DNA from: Glaciihabitans sp. | Lineage (GTDB): Bacteria > Actinomycetota > Actinomycetes > Actinomycetales > Microbacteriaceae | Direction: 5' to 3' | DNA: 64,000 nucleotides | Assembly (NCBI GenBank): GCA_025463785.1 | Contig: JAODBD010000001.1 | Coordinates: 118,292 to 182,291, forward strand | Shown here: positions 29,814-39,143 of the stretch, piece after piece | Layout: every line of letters begins with the position of its first letter | How positions within the stretch are numbered: position 1 is the stretch's first letter | Program-made: the position numbers and the translations under genes | The notes under the pieces: generated by a model | Databases searched by the model: none | What the model saw: the letters and a program-made list of their open reading frames with translations, nothing else | Told to the model about the DNA's origin: nothing

Positions 29814-31019
29814 ATGCTGTTGCGCGCCCGCGTGGGCACCTCTCTGACCTTCGCCCTCGGTGGCCTGCTGTGCGGCCTGTGGGTCGCCCGCATGCCGGCC
29901 CTGTCGGCCAAGTTCGGCATCGGCTCCGGCCAGGTGGGGATCGTGCTCCTCACCTGGGGCGTCGCCGCTCTCGTGGCGATGCAGGGGCTGCGCGGGATCA
30001 TCTCGCGCGCCGGCAGCCGCAGGGTCCTGCGCATTTGCGCGCCCCTGGCCGCGGTGGGCGCCGGGCTGGTCGCCGTGGCTCCCACGTACGAACTGCTGCT
30101 GGCGGCCGTCGCGGTGTTCGGCATGGCCTTCGGCGTCATGGACGTCTCCATGAACGCCCAGGCCAGCGTGGTGGAACGTGCCCATGGACGGCCGCTCATG
30201 AGCGGCATGCATGCCGGGTGGTGCGTCGGCGCGATGAGCGGCGGCCTGTTCGGCTCCCTGACCGCATCGCTCGGCCTGTCCTTCACCCAGTCCGTGCTGG
30301 CCTCGGCCATCGTGGCGTTGCCCGCCGCTCTGCTGATCGGGCCGGCCTACCTCGCCGACCCGGCCGCCTCCGCCACGGCGGCAGGGGGCCGCCGACAGCG
30401 GCTTCCCATGGCCGTCTATGTCCTCGGCGGGCTGGCCTTCCTCGCCTTCATGGCGGAGGGGGCGGTCGCGGACTGGAGCGGTCTGCTCCTGCACGACGAA
30501 CTGCGTGCCACCGAGGCCGTCGCCGCGCTCGGCTACCCGCTGTTCGAGCTCGCCATGCTGTGCGGACGGCTGGTCGGAGACCGGGTGCGCCTGCGGCTCG
30601 GCACGCGCCGGTTGCTGATCGGGTCGGGGCTGTGCACGGCCGTGGCGGTCAGCGTGGTGGTGCTCGCGCCGTCAACGCCCATCGCGCTCGCCGGATTCTT
30701 CCTCACCGGCTCGGCGGTCTGCACGGTCGTGCCAACGATGATCTCACTGGCGGGCACCGCCGCACCGGGACGGTCGGCCGCCTCGGTGGCCCAGGTCGGC
30801 GCCATGGGGTACGGCGGCCTGCTGCTCGGGCCGATGGTGATCGGATTCCTCGCCGAGCGCACCTCGCTGCGTCTGGGCCTGGCGATCGTGGTGGTGCTCG
30901 CGCTCACGATCGCGCTCGGGGTCCGGTTCCTTCGGGTCACGGACACCACGACGGACCTGGCCGCGCCGGCGACAGAGCCCGCCGGAGAGGAGCCTGCTCC
31001 GGAGCTCATCGCCGCGTGA
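29814..31019 (+). CDS. MFS transporter
   Basis: A 401-residue membrane protein with about 12 hydrophobic helices, without the long loops of sugar symporters. The N-half has [20 protein letters not shown] and a DVSMNAQ motif; the cytosolic loop after helix 6 is short and basic (GGRRQRLP). It resembles the YbjJ-like group of major facilitator proteins. A GGGAG ribosome site is 9 nt before the ATG. It follows the TetR regulator and ends at a strong hairpin, so it is probably a single-cistron or two-gene efflux unit. The exported compound is unknown. Confidence 0.88.
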   Translation: MLLRARVGTSLTFALGGLLCGLWVARMPALSAKFGIGSGQVGIVLLTWGVAALVAMQGLRGIISRAGSRRVLRICAPLAAVGAGLVAVAPTYELLLAAVAVFGMAFGVMDVSMNAQASVVERAHGRPLMSGMHAGWCVGAMSGGLFGSLTASLGLSFTQSVLASAIVALPAALLIGPAYLADPAASATAAGGRRQRLPMAVYVLGGLAFLAFMAEGAVADWSGLLLHDELRATEAVAALGYPLFELAMLCGRLVGDRVRLRLGTRRLLIGSGLCTAVAVSVVVLAPSTPIALAGFFLTGSAVCTVVPTMISLAGTAAPGRSAASVAQVGAMGYGGLLLGPMVIGFLAERTSLRLGLAIVVVLALTIALGVRFLRVTDTTTDLAAPATEPAGEEPAPELIAA

Positions 31020-31033
31020 TGTGACGCGACGAA

Positions 31034-31064
31034 GCCCCCGGCGATGGATCTCCTCGCCGGGGGC
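31034..31064. terminator. Strong hairpin between MFS gene and etfA
   Basis: An 11-bp perfect stem (left arm GCCCCCGGCGA, right arm its exact complement) around a 9-nt loop, placed 14 nt after the MFS stop and 54 nt past the etfA stop. No T run follows, as is common in high-GC actinomycetes. It can serve both converging genes. Confidence 0.8.
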
Positions 31065-31118
31065 CCGGTTATCGGCGGGGCACGCGGGCTCGTGGCCCGG
31101 GTACCCCGCCTCAGCACG

Positions 31119-32069
31119 TCACTTGCGCTTGTTGACCTCTTCGGTGAGCTGCGGGGCGACCTGGAAAAGGTCGCCCACGATGCCGAAGTCGACCAGGTCG
31201 AAGATGGGCGCCTCGGAGTCCTTGTTGATCGCAACGATGGTCTTCGAGGTCTGCATCCCGGCCCGGTGCTGGATGGCGCCGGAGATGCCCACCGCGATGT
31301 AGAGCTGCGGAGACACCGTCTTGCCGGTCTGCCCGACCTGGAACTGGTGCGGGTACCAGCCGGCGTCGGTCGCGGCACGGGAGGCGCCGACGGCCGCGCC
31401 GAGCGAGTCGGCCAGCCCTTCGATGATCGAGAAGTTGTCGGCGCCGCCGACACCACGGCCACCCGAGACCACGATCGCGGCCTCGGTCAGGTCCGGGCGC
31501 TCGCCCTTCTCCTGGACGACCCTCTCCACGATCTTCGCGGACTTGGCGGCGTCGGACAGCGTCACCGAGACCTGCTCCTCGGCCGGCGAGGACTGCGAGG
31601 CCTCCACCGCGATGGCGTTCGGCCGTACCGCGATGATCGGCATACCGGACTTGACCTTGGCGTGCGCCACTATCGCGCCACCGAAGATCGAGTGCTCCCC
31701 GGTGAAGTCGTCGGCCACGTCCACGACGTCGGTCAGCACACCGGTGTCCAGCTTGATCGCAAGGCGGCCCGCGACCTCCTTGCCCTCCGCCGTGGCGGAG
31801 ACCAGCACCGCCGCCGCGGACTTCTCGCGCGCCAGCTGAGCCAGCACCTCGGCCTTGGGCGCGACGACGTAGGAGGTCAGCTCCTCGTCGGCGGCCACGT
31901 AGACCTTGGCGGCGCCGTACTCGGCGAGCTTGTCCTTGGCTCCTTCGTAACCCGGACCGATCCATACCGCCGCGGCGTCACCGAACCGGCGGGCGAGCGT
32001 CAGCAGCTCGAAGGTGACCTTCTTGACCTCACCGTCGAGGTGGTCGACGAGGACGAGAATCTCAGACAT
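31119..32069 (-). CDS. etfA: Electron transfer flavoprotein alpha subunit
   Basis: A 316-residue EtfA, the FAD-carrying subunit that takes electrons from acyl-CoA dehydrogenases. The start [17 protein letters not shown] at 32069 follows a GAGGGAGG ribosome site; the longer open frame upstream is antisense-like and belongs to etfB. The C-terminal FAD domain has [31 protein letters not shown] and [20 protein letters not shown]. It lies 13 nt downstream of etfB on the same strand. Confidence 0.95.
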   Translation of the reverse strand: MSEILVLVDHLDGEVKKVTFELLTLARRFGDAAAVWIGPGYEGAKDKLAEYGAAKVYVAADEELTSYVVAPKAEVLAQLAREKSAAAVLVSATAEGKEVAGRLAIKLDTGVLTDVVDVADDFTGEHSIFGGAIVAHAKVKSGMPIIAVRPNAIAVEASQSSPAEEQVSVTLSDAAKSAKIVERVVQEKGERPDLTEAAIVVSGGRGVGGADNFSIIEGLADSLGAAVGASRAATDAGWYPHQFQVGQTGKTVSPQLYIAVGISGAIQHRAGMQTSKTIVAINKDSEAPIFDLVDFGIVGDLFQVAPQLTEEVNKRK

Positions 32070-32082
32070 TTCCAGCCCTCCC

Positions 32083-32862
32083 TCAGACGAATTTCTTCGA
32101 CGCGAGGTACTCGGCGATCTTCGTACCGCCGTCGCCCTCGTCCTTGACGATCTGACCCTGAGCCCGCGGCGGCGCCTCGGCGAAGTCGACGACCTCCGTG
32201 GCCGCGTTCGCCAGGCCGACCTTCCCGGCGTCGATGTCCGCGTCGGCCGCGGACAGCGACTCGACCGGCTTCTTCTTCGCCGCCATGATGCCCTTGAAGG
32301 ACGGGTAGCGGGGCTCGTTGATCTTTTCCACCACACTGACGACGGCCGGCAGGCTGGCCTCGACCCGGTCGAATCCGTAGTCGGTCTGGCGCTGGATCTT
32401 GATGGCGGAGCCGTCGATCTCCACCTTGTTCGCCTGCGAGAGCTGCGGCACGCCGAGACGCTCCGCGAGCATCGCGGCGAGGACGCCGGTGCGCGCGTCG
32501 GTGGACTCGGAACCGAGGATCACCAGATCGAACCCCGTCTTGCCGAGCACCTGCTGGATGGCGTAGGACGTCTGCAGCGCATCGGAGCCGACCAGGGCGT
32601 CATCGATGAGGTGCACCGCCTTGTCCACGCCCATCGCGAGGGCCTTGCGGATCGAGTCGAGCGCCTTGCCGGGGCCCATGGTCAGAACGGTCACCTCACC
32701 GCCCTGAGCGTCCCTGATCTGTAGCGCCTCCTCGATCGCGTACTCATCGAGCTCGTTGATGACACCGTCGGCGGCGCCACGGTCGAGCGTCTTGTCGTCG
32801 GACTTCAACTTGCGCGGGCTCTCGGTATCGGGAACCTGCTTAACGCAGACGACGATGTTCAT
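32083..32862 (-). CDS. etfB: Electron transfer flavoprotein beta subunit
   Basis: A 259-residue EtfB, the AMP-binding partner of EtfA. It begins MNIVVCVKQVPDTESPRKLK and carries INELDEYAIEEALQIRD and the ETFB signature region around VEKINEPRYPSFKGIMAAKK, where trimethyl-lysine sites occur in some relatives. The ATG at 32862 is preferred over an in-frame codon 24 nt upstream because family similarity starts there. It is first in the etfB-etfA operon. Confidence 0.95.
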   Translation of the reverse strand: MNIVVCVKQVPDTESPRKLKSDDKTLDRGAADGVINELDEYAIEEALQIRDAQGGEVTVLTMGPGKALDSIRKALAMGVDKAVHLIDDALVGSDALQTSYAIQQVLGKTGFDLVILGSESTDARTGVLAAMLAERLGVPQLSQANKVEIDGSAIKIQRQTDYGFDRVEASLPAVVSVVEKINEPRYPSFKGIMAAKKKPVESLSAADADIDAGKVGLANAATEVVDFAEAPPRAQGQIVKDEGDGGTKIAEYLASKKFV

Positions 32863-33023
32863 GGCCGGTGGCCGACCTCCCTGCACTCAGTTGGCCGCGG
32901 CTGTGCGCCGCGGCCAAAGGGGCGCCGCCCTGCCGGGTCGACGCGGGGCTATGCCTTTCGCACCTCACAGCTTCCCAAAGACCCGAACGTACTTCGGCTT
33001 CGGGGTGTGGCTGCACCCAAATG

Positions 33024-33037
33024 TTACCGGTCGGTAG
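33024..33037. promoter_or_regulatory. Imperfect palindrome upstream of etfB
   Basis: TTACCGGTCGGTAG is a near-palindrome (TTACC/GGTAg arms) about 160 nt before the etfB start. It looks like a TetR- or FadR-type operator such as those before fatty-acid genes. It could equally belong to the promoter region of etfB by chance; support is weak. Confidence 0.3.
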
Positions 33038-33149
33038 CGAATGGGCAAACCGCAGCCGAGCGAAGGTTACCGAGGTCGCACCGGGGGGTGACGTCCGGGC
33101 TCCCGTGGCAGTCCGCAACGCCCGTGGTGACGCAGATCATAGGACGGAG

Positions 33150-34739
33150 TCAGTCGAGCGCGTGCACGAGGCGGTCCAGCGGCTTGGCGAGCGCGTACTC
33201 CAGCCCGTACATCGGGGCGAAGCTCGGCGTCAGCGAGACCGCGCCGACCACCGCGACGAAGGCGAGCGTCCCGAGGAGCACGCTCACCAGAGCGATCCGT
33301 CCGGGTTCCGGGGCCACCGCACCGAAGACGCGCACGAGATGGCGCCGCGGGGCATGCACCCCGGGCCCCGCCCAGAGGACGTAGACGGAGGCTCCCGTCC
33401 CCCAGGCACAGGCGCCGAGCACGTTCGGGTGGACACCCACGACGACGAGGGCGATGAGCCCAAGGGTGATCAGCACTGCGAAGACCGCCGCGTAGGGAAC
33501 GGTCAGCGCAGTCAGCACGGCGGCCCGCAGAAGGGCGGCCGGGGCGGACAGCGGCGCGGTCAGGAGGCGGAATGCCCCCGCGTCGGCGCCCGGCCGTCCC
33601 GAGGCGGCGTCACCCGCGTGCAGGACGAACACCCCGGCCAGCGCCAGGACGATCCCGGCGACCGGCATCATGATCGTGATGCTCACCACTGTGGCGACGA
33701 CGAGGTAGGCGAACAGCCGTGACCAGGCCGGTGCGACGGCGAGCCGTCCCGCCGAGGCCGGGGGCGCTCCCGCCGGGCCGCTCGGCCGCGGTGATCCCGG
33801 AGCCCGCCGCGGGCCCGGGCCGGAGCCCTCGGTGTACGGCGGCCCGTGCGGATGCCGCCCCGGCGGTCCAGGCCCCTGCCCCAGGTCCAGGCCGGAGATC
33901 GTCTCCACGAGAGCCGCGGCGCTGGGGCGGCTCCGCGGATCACGGGCCAGCGCCGAGCGCAGCACCCCGAGCAGCGGCTCGGGCACGCCCGTGAGCTCCG
34001 CACGCCCGCTCAGGATGTTGGAGAAGACCGCCTCCAGGCTGCCCTGTCCGAAGGCCGGCCGGCCCGTCGCCGCGAAGGCGACGGTGGCCGCCCACGCGTG
34101 CACATCCGAGGCGGACGTGGCCCGCTCGTCGTCCAGGACCTCGGGAGCCACATAGCCGGGTGCGCCGGTGAACATGCCGGCCCGCGTGAGCCGCGCCGAG
34201 TCGGGAGCCTGGGCGATGCCGAAATCGATCACCACGGGCTCGCCGTCGACGATCATCACGTTGCTCGGTTTGAGATCGCGGTGCACGGCCCCCGCCTCGT
34301 GCACGGCCACCAGCGCCTTCGCCAGGCCAAGGGCCAGCAGGTGCAGATCGCCCGCGCGCAGCGGCCCTCGCAAGGCCACGACCTCGTCCAGCGGCCGCCC
34401 GGGGACGAACCGCGTGACGACGTACGGGTGGTCCGCCGTGACATCGGCATCGAGGACGTCGGCGACATGGGGACTGCGCACCCGCCGCATCATGTCGACC
34501 TCGCGGGCCAGGCGACGAAGTGCCGTGGGGTCATCGGCGATGTCCGGTTGGAGGACCTTGATGGCCACGTCCCGGCCGGCCGGATCGGCTCCGCGGTAGA
34601 CGACCCCCATGCCTCCCTCGCCGAGGCGCGCGATCTGACGGTAGGGACCGATGCCGCCCTGGAGACCATCCTCGGCCGGGCGACCGACCCGTGCGGGTCC
34701 CTCGCCCCGGCCGTCCCGCGTCACATCCCCGCTACTCAT
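33150..34739 (-). CDS. Ser/Thr protein kinase with C-terminal membrane domain (paralog 1)
   Basis: A 529-residue Hanks-type kinase. With the start at 34739 it has the glycine loop GEGGMG (40-45), ATP lysine K61, catalytic D155 in HRDLKPSN and D172 of DFG, then GAPGYVAPE, so it should be active. A Gly/Pro-rich linker (about 290-350) leads to about five hydrophobic segments. The last third has the motif APRRHLVRVFGA, matched in the next kinase. Start 34739 is chosen because the bases before it, TCGGGTGCG, are identical to those before the paralog. No PASTA domains are seen; the outer-face sensing part is short. It lies 99 nt downstream of the paralog's stop. Confidence 0.9.
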   Translation of the reverse strand: MSSGDVTRDGRGEGPARVGRPAEDGLQGGIGPYRQIARLGEGGMGVVYRGADPAGRDVAIKVLQPDIADDPTALRRLAREVDMMRRVRSPHVADVLDADVTADHPYVVTRFVPGRPLDEVVALRGPLRAGDLHLLALGLAKALVAVHEAGAVHRDLKPSNVMIVDGEPVVIDFGIAQAPDSARLTRAGMFTGAPGYVAPEVLDDERATSASDVHAWAATVAFAATGRPAFGQGSLEAVFSNILSGRAELTGVPEPLLGVLRSALARDPRSRPSAAALVETISGLDLGQGPGPPGRHPHGPPYTEGSGPGPRRAPGSPRPSGPAGAPPASAGRLAVAPAWSRLFAYLVVATVVSITIMMPVAGIVLALAGVFVLHAGDAASGRPGADAGAFRLLTAPLSAPAALLRAAVLTALTVPYAAVFAVLITLGLIALVVVGVHPNVLGACAWGTGASVYVLWAGPGVHAPRRHLVRVFGAVAPEPGRIALVSVLLGTLAFVAVVGAVSLTPSFAPMYGLEYALAKPLDRLVHALD

Positions 34740-34838
34740 CGCACCCGACACCCTATCGACAGCAGGATCACTGGAGTCGTCACCGATCGGCCGGCCCGGG
34801 GGACGGCCGTCAGGGCCCACGGCGGCCCACGGACCGGA

Positions 34839-36572
34839 CTACAGGCCCCGTATCCAGCCGGCGAGACCGGAGAGGTCCCCGCTCAGCGCCGGGAACGGCC
34901 TCGTGTCAGGTGTCTGCCCACCCGCGAGCGCGAAGACCAGGAGCGCGAACAACCCAAGACCCAGTGCCACCACCATCGCGATCTCCCGGCGCGGCAGGAG
35001 CGCACCCCAGACGCGGGCGAGCTGACGGCGCGGGGCCCGGCTCCCCGGTCCGAGGCACTGCAGCATGATGATCGCGAGCGCACTGTAGGCCACCGCCTGT
35101 GCCGCACCCATGTCCGGCCGCGTGGCCATGAGGAAGATCAACACCACCGCGCCGGCCAGCAGGCCGAGGGGAACGATCCACAGCGAGGACAGCAGGGCCC
35201 TGGGCACACCCAGTGGCGACTTCAGGACCGCGCCGGCCACGTCCCCGGACCTCGGCCCGGTGCGGGCGCGCTTGGAGGTGAGGCTCTGGCCCGCCCGGTC
35301 GCCCACCCTGAGCACGAAGACGACGACGGCCACCACCATCAGGGTCATGATCGGGAGCTGGAGACCGAAGGCGGCGGCGATCGCGAGGAGCATCAGGCTG
35401 ACGAGGCGATACCACCCGTACGGCTTGGGCGGCGCGGGCGGCTTGGGCGCGTCCGGCCGCTGCCGGCCGTACGGCTGCGGCCGCCCTGGCGGCGGCTGCC
35501 GGCGGGCCCGTGGGTCCACCTCGCCCGGCCGGGTCTGCGGCGGGTTGTACGCGGGGTAGGCCGCCGGCGGATAAGGGCCCGGAGCGGGCGGGGGCGCCGC
35601 GGGGGGCAGCAGCCCCTTGAAGTCCCTGGGCTGCGCCGGCACCGGTTCGGGCCGAATTGGCACGGTGTGCGGCCGGGCCCGGCCGGGCGCCGCCATGGGT
35701 GCCGACGGCTGCGGGCTGTACATCGGCAACGCCTGCTCCACCCGCGGCTGGTCGACGAGTGTGGGGTTCAGGTCGATGAGCCGGCACAACTCGGCGAGCT
35801 TGGCCGCGGTCGGCCGCTCGGCCGGGTGACGGGCCATCGCGGCCCGGACGATGGGAAGCAGCGGCTGCGGGACGCCGTCGAGGTCCGGCGTGCCCTGCAT
35901 GATCTTGTAGAAGATCGACTCGAAGGTCCCCGTGCCGAAGGGCGGCCGGCCGGTGGCCGCGAACACCAGCGTGCCCGCCCACGAATGCACGTCGGCGGTC
36001 GCGGCCGCCTCCTCACCCTCGATGATCTCTGGTGCGAGATATCCCGGGGTGCCGACGACCATCCCGGTCGCGGTGAGCCGGCTGGAGTCGACGACCTGGG
36101 CGATGCCGAAGTCGATCAGGACGGGCTCGCCGTCGAGGAACATGACGTTGCCCGGCTTGAGGTCGCGGTGGATCACTCCGGCGCCGTGGATCGCGGTCAG
36201 CGCGGCGGCCAGGCCCACCGCCAGCCGCTGCAGCGGCCGGCGGCGCAACGGCCCGGCGTCCTCGAGCACGATCTGCTCGAGGGTGCGCCCGGGCACGTAT
36301 TGCGTGACGATGTAGGGCCGCTCCGCGGTGACGTCGGCGTCGAGGATCTCGGCGACGTGCGGGCTGTGCACCCGCCGCATCGTGTCCACCTCGCGGGCCA
36401 GCCGGCGCAGCGCGGTCGCGTCACCTGCCACAGCCGGCTTGAGCACTTTGACGGCGACCTTGCGCCCCTGGGGATCGACCCCAAGGTGCACGACCCCCAT
36501 GCCGCCCTCACCCAGAACGTCGAGCAGGCGGTATTGGCCGACCTGGTCCCCGGACGTGGCAACCCCCTTCAT
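34839..36572 (-). CDS. Ser/Thr protein kinase with C-terminal membrane domain (paralog 2)
   Basis: A 577-residue Hanks-type kinase: GEGGMG at 21-26, K42, D137 in HRDLKPGN, DFG at 154-156 and GTPGYLAPE at 174-182. A long Pro/Gln/Arg-rich linker (about 275-385) precedes about five membrane segments and an APRRQLARVWGA motif near the end. It is a tandem paralog of the 33150 kinase: the catalytic domains align without gaps over long stretches (for example ALRRLAREVD, ATGRPxFGxG). The two kinases are probably co-transcribed. Targets are unknown; wall synthesis or differentiation is a common role of such kinases. Confidence 0.92.
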   Translation of the reverse strand: MKGVATSGDQVGQYRLLDVLGEGGMGVVHLGVDPQGRKVAVKVLKPAVAGDATALRRLAREVDTMRRVHSPHVAEILDADVTAERPYIVTQYVPGRTLEQIVLEDAGPLRRRPLQRLAVGLAAALTAIHGAGVIHRDLKPGNVMFLDGEPVLIDFGIAQVVDSSRLTATGMVVGTPGYLAPEIIEGEEAAATADVHSWAGTLVFAATGRPPFGTGTFESIFYKIMQGTPDLDGVPQPLLPIVRAAMARHPAERPTAAKLAELCRLIDLNPTLVDQPRVEQALPMYSPQPSAPMAAPGRARPHTVPIRPEPVPAQPRDFKGLLPPAAPPPAPGPYPPAAYPAYNPPQTRPGEVDPRARRQPPPGRPQPYGRQRPDAPKPPAPPKPYGWYRLVSLMLLAIAAAFGLQLPIMTLMVVAVVVFVLRVGDRAGQSLTSKRARTGPRSGDVAGAVLKSPLGVPRALLSSLWIVPLGLLAGAVVLIFLMATRPDMGAAQAVAYSALAIIMLQCLGPGSRAPRRQLARVWGALLPRREIAMVVALGLGLFALLVFALAGGQTPDTRPFPALSGDLSGLAGWIRGL

Positions 36573-36983
36573 CGCACCCGAAACCCTAACCGTAGTGTCC
36601 CTACGTAGACGGATCTATCCGACATGTCACCTGGTACGGGCAAGAGTCGACTCGACCTCGCACGAGGCCAATTCGCTCTCGGGCCAGGTCACGGCGGTCG
36701 GACGTCCGGATCGCGTCGCAACGCGAGCCGCGGCGGCGACGCCGGCGGCTCATCGGCCCCCTGGAGAATCCGCCGCCCCGCGAAGGATACGGAAACACAC
36801 CCCGGTCGGCGACCCGGTCCCGGACGGCGGGCCCCCGGTGGCGGCGAAGCCGGCGCCGGCAGGCGATATCGACCCAGTCGCTCGACCGCCGCCATGACCC
36901 CTTCTCCGTCGTGTCCCCGCTCTTGGTCGATTGGACGGGGCCGGAGAGGCAGTGGTTCCTTTCCTGCGGTCGTTTCCCGGTCG
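36573..36983. other. 411-nt gap between kinase and desaturase genes
   Basis: No supported gene. It contains the promoter side of the kinase pair (minus strand) and the 3' side of the desaturase gene. An 8-bp palindrome CTACGTAG lies near 36601. Open frames here lack ribosome sites and family resemblance. Confidence 0.4.
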
Positions 36984-37931
36984 CTACTGCTTGGCGGCCT
37001 GCCGGGCACGGCGTTCGGCGCGGCGCTCGACGAACCGGGCCGCCGCCGTGTCCAGCCCTTGGAGGAACTCCGACAGCTCCTCGCGGGCCTTCTCGCCGTC
37101 GTCGTCCAGGCCTTCCATTTCGAACACGTTCCACTGGCGCAGCACCGGGGACAGCACGTCGTCGAGGTGCAGGCGGAGGTCGTAGATACCGGCGTTGGCG
37201 ATGGCCACAGACTTGCGCATGAAGCCGTCGATGGTGTGCCCGGGCATCTGGAAGTTCTTCACGACGTCGGTGACGGCGCGCATGGTCTCGCCGGGGGCCA
37301 GCTCGAAGGCCGCGGCGAGCAGGTTGCGATAGAAGAGCATGTGCAGGTTCTCGTCCGCAGCCACCCTGGTGAGCAGGCGTTCACAGACGGGGTCGCCGGA
37401 GGCCTTGCCGGTGTTGCGGTGCGAGACCCGGGTCGCCAGCTCCTGGAAGGAGACGTAGGCGAGCCCGTGGAGCATCTTGTCGCCGTGGTCGGCCTCGTAA
37501 CCGCCCTGCATATGGGTCATCCGGGCGCGTTCGAGCGCGACCGGGTCGACGGCGCGCGTGACCGTGAGGTAGTCGCGGATGACGATGCCGTGCCGGTTCT
37601 CCTCGGCGGTCCAGCGGTTGACCCAGGTGCCCCATGCCCCGTCACGGCCGAAGAGGGTCACGATCTCGCGGTGGTAGCCGGGCAGATTGTCCTCGGTGAG
37701 GAGGTTCACCACCAGTGCGTCACGGGCGGCTGGTGAGACCTTGGAGTCCTCGATCGACCACGCCTCTCCACCGAACACACCGTCGTAGTCGCGGCCCTGG
37801 CTCCACGGCACGTACTCGTGCGGGAACCACTCCTTGGCCGTGGCGAGGTGACGGTCTAGCTCGGAGCCGGCCACCGGTTCGAGCTCGATCAGCAGCTCGG
37901 TCGTGGTCTTCGGGCGGGACGTGACTGCCAT
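36984..37931 (-). CDS. Acyl-ACP desaturase (diiron)
   Basis: A 315-residue soluble stearoyl-ACP desaturase relative that introduces a double bond into ACP-bound fatty acids. The two diiron-binding motifs are present: EENRH at 110-114 and DENLH at 193-197, with outer carboxylates at E80 and E164 regions. Start 37931 (MAVTSRPKTTTELL) follows GAGGGTT; the upstream extension is not family-like. The C-terminus is rich in Arg/Glu. It resembles mycobacterial DesA-type enzymes. It is probably transcribed alone. Confidence 0.92.
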   Translation of the reverse strand: MAVTSRPKTTTELLIELEPVAGSELDRHLATAKEWFPHEYVPWSQGRDYDGVFGGEAWSIEDSKVSPAARDALVVNLLTEDNLPGYHREIVTLFGRDGAWGTWVNRWTAEENRHGIVIRDYLTVTRAVDPVALERARMTHMQGGYEADHGDKMLHGLAYVSFQELATRVSHRNTGKASGDPVCERLLTRVAADENLHMLFYRNLLAAAFELAPGETMRAVTDVVKNFQMPGHTIDGFMRKSVAIANAGIYDLRLHLDDVLSPVLRQWNVFEMEGLDDDGEKAREELSEFLQGLDTAAARFVERRAERRARQAAKQ

Positions 37932-38081
37932 TGGCGAACCCTCAGCGATTCTGATAACGGATTGGTCACGGGCCAACTTACGGGAGCGTAGGTAATCAGG
38001 CCACGCGACGAGCGACAAAGATGCGCCTTGTTTGTTTGTGGCCAGCCAATACTGGACCGGACCGGCTGAAGGCCCGGCCGG

Positions 38082-38861
38082 CTAGCGGCCGACGAACTTC
38101 GCCTTGCCGGGGCCCTCCTCGGCGAAGCTCTTCATCCCGATCTTCTGGTCCTCGGTCGCGAACAGCCCGGAGAAGTGAAGCCGCTCGATCTCAAGTCCCG
38201 TGTCGAGGTCCACCTCCAGCCCCGCGTCGATGGCCTGCTTGGCCGCGCGCAACGCGAGCGCCGGTCCGTTCTTGAAGCGCTCCGCGAGCCTGAGTGCCGC
38301 GGCGTACACGTCGGCGTCCGGCACCACACTGTCGACCAGGCCCACCTCCAGGGCCTCTCCGGCCTTGACATGCCGCCCACTGAAGATCAGGTCCTTGGCC
38401 CGGGCGGGCCCGATCAGCCGGGCGAGCCGCTGGGTGCCGCCGGCGCCCGGGATGATGCCGAGCTGGATCTCGGGCTGGCCGACCCGGGCGCTCTCCCCCG
38501 CCACCCGGAAGTCGGCCGCGAGCGCGACCTCGAGGCCCCCGCCGAGCGCGTAACCCGTGATGGCCGCGATGACCGGCTTGGGGATCGCCGCGAGGGCGGT
38601 GGTGAACTCCTGGAGGGTCCGTGAGTGGGCCGACATGTCGGCATAGGACATCTCCGCCATCTCCTTGATGTCTGCGCCGGCGGCGAAGACCTTCGCGCCG
38701 CCGTAGATCACGACCGCGCGGATCTCGTCGTCATCGCCGACCTGCCGGGCCGCCTCGGCCAGCTCAGCCTGCACCTGGGCGTTGAGGGCGTTCATCTTCG
38801 GCCGGTCCAGCCGGATGGTCGCGATGCCGTCTTCGGCTTCCACACGTACGAACTCGCTCAC
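38082..38861 (-). CDS. Enoyl-CoA hydratase/isomerase family protein
   Basis: A 259-residue crotonase-fold protein that hydrates 2-enoyl-CoA in beta-oxidation. Both catalytic glutamates are present, in GYALGGGLEVAL and VGQPEIQLGIIPGAGGTQRL, and the oxyanion-hole loop FAAGADIKEM is intact, so true hydratase activity is likely. The GTG start at 38861 has an ideal AAGGAGGTCAA ribosome site directly upstream. It is on the same strand as the desaturase, 150 nt upstream of it, and may share lipid metabolism with the etf genes. Confidence 0.93.
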   Translation of the reverse strand: MSEFVRVEAEDGIATIRLDRPKMNALNAQVQAELAEAARQVGDDDEIRAVVIYGGAKVFAAGADIKEMAEMSYADMSAHSRTLQEFTTALAAIPKPVIAAITGYALGGGLEVALAADFRVAGESARVGQPEIQLGIIPGAGGTQRLARLIGPARAKDLIFSGRHVKAGEALEVGLVDSVVPDADVYAAALRLAERFKNGPALALRAAKQAIDAGLEVDLDTGLEIERLHFSGLFATEDQKIGMKSFAEEGPGKAKFVGR

Positions 38862-39143
38862 TTGACCTCCTTGATCCCGCAAAGTCTTCCGGTCGCGAGC
38901 CTACGCGCCGGCCCCTCGATGGTGAGGTCGGCCGGGCCGATACCGATCACGGCTCATCAGGGCTGGTCACAGCCACGACACCGCGCGCCCGAAGCCATAT
39001 GCCCAAGCCGATACGGCGTTCTCGGCAAATACTGACATTTCCGTATAGATCCTTTTTTGTCACTGTCCCTTCGTGTTCCGCTCATCCCGCTGTTGGGCGA
39101 GATCGTCACGCTCGCCCCGGAGCGATCGCACTAGGAGGACTTG

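Noticed and set aside
33846..36608. Plus-strand open frame of 920 codons over the kinase genes
   Set aside because: Antisense shadow of two clearly recognisable kinases, rich in Arg, Gly, His and Pro with no fold-like pattern.
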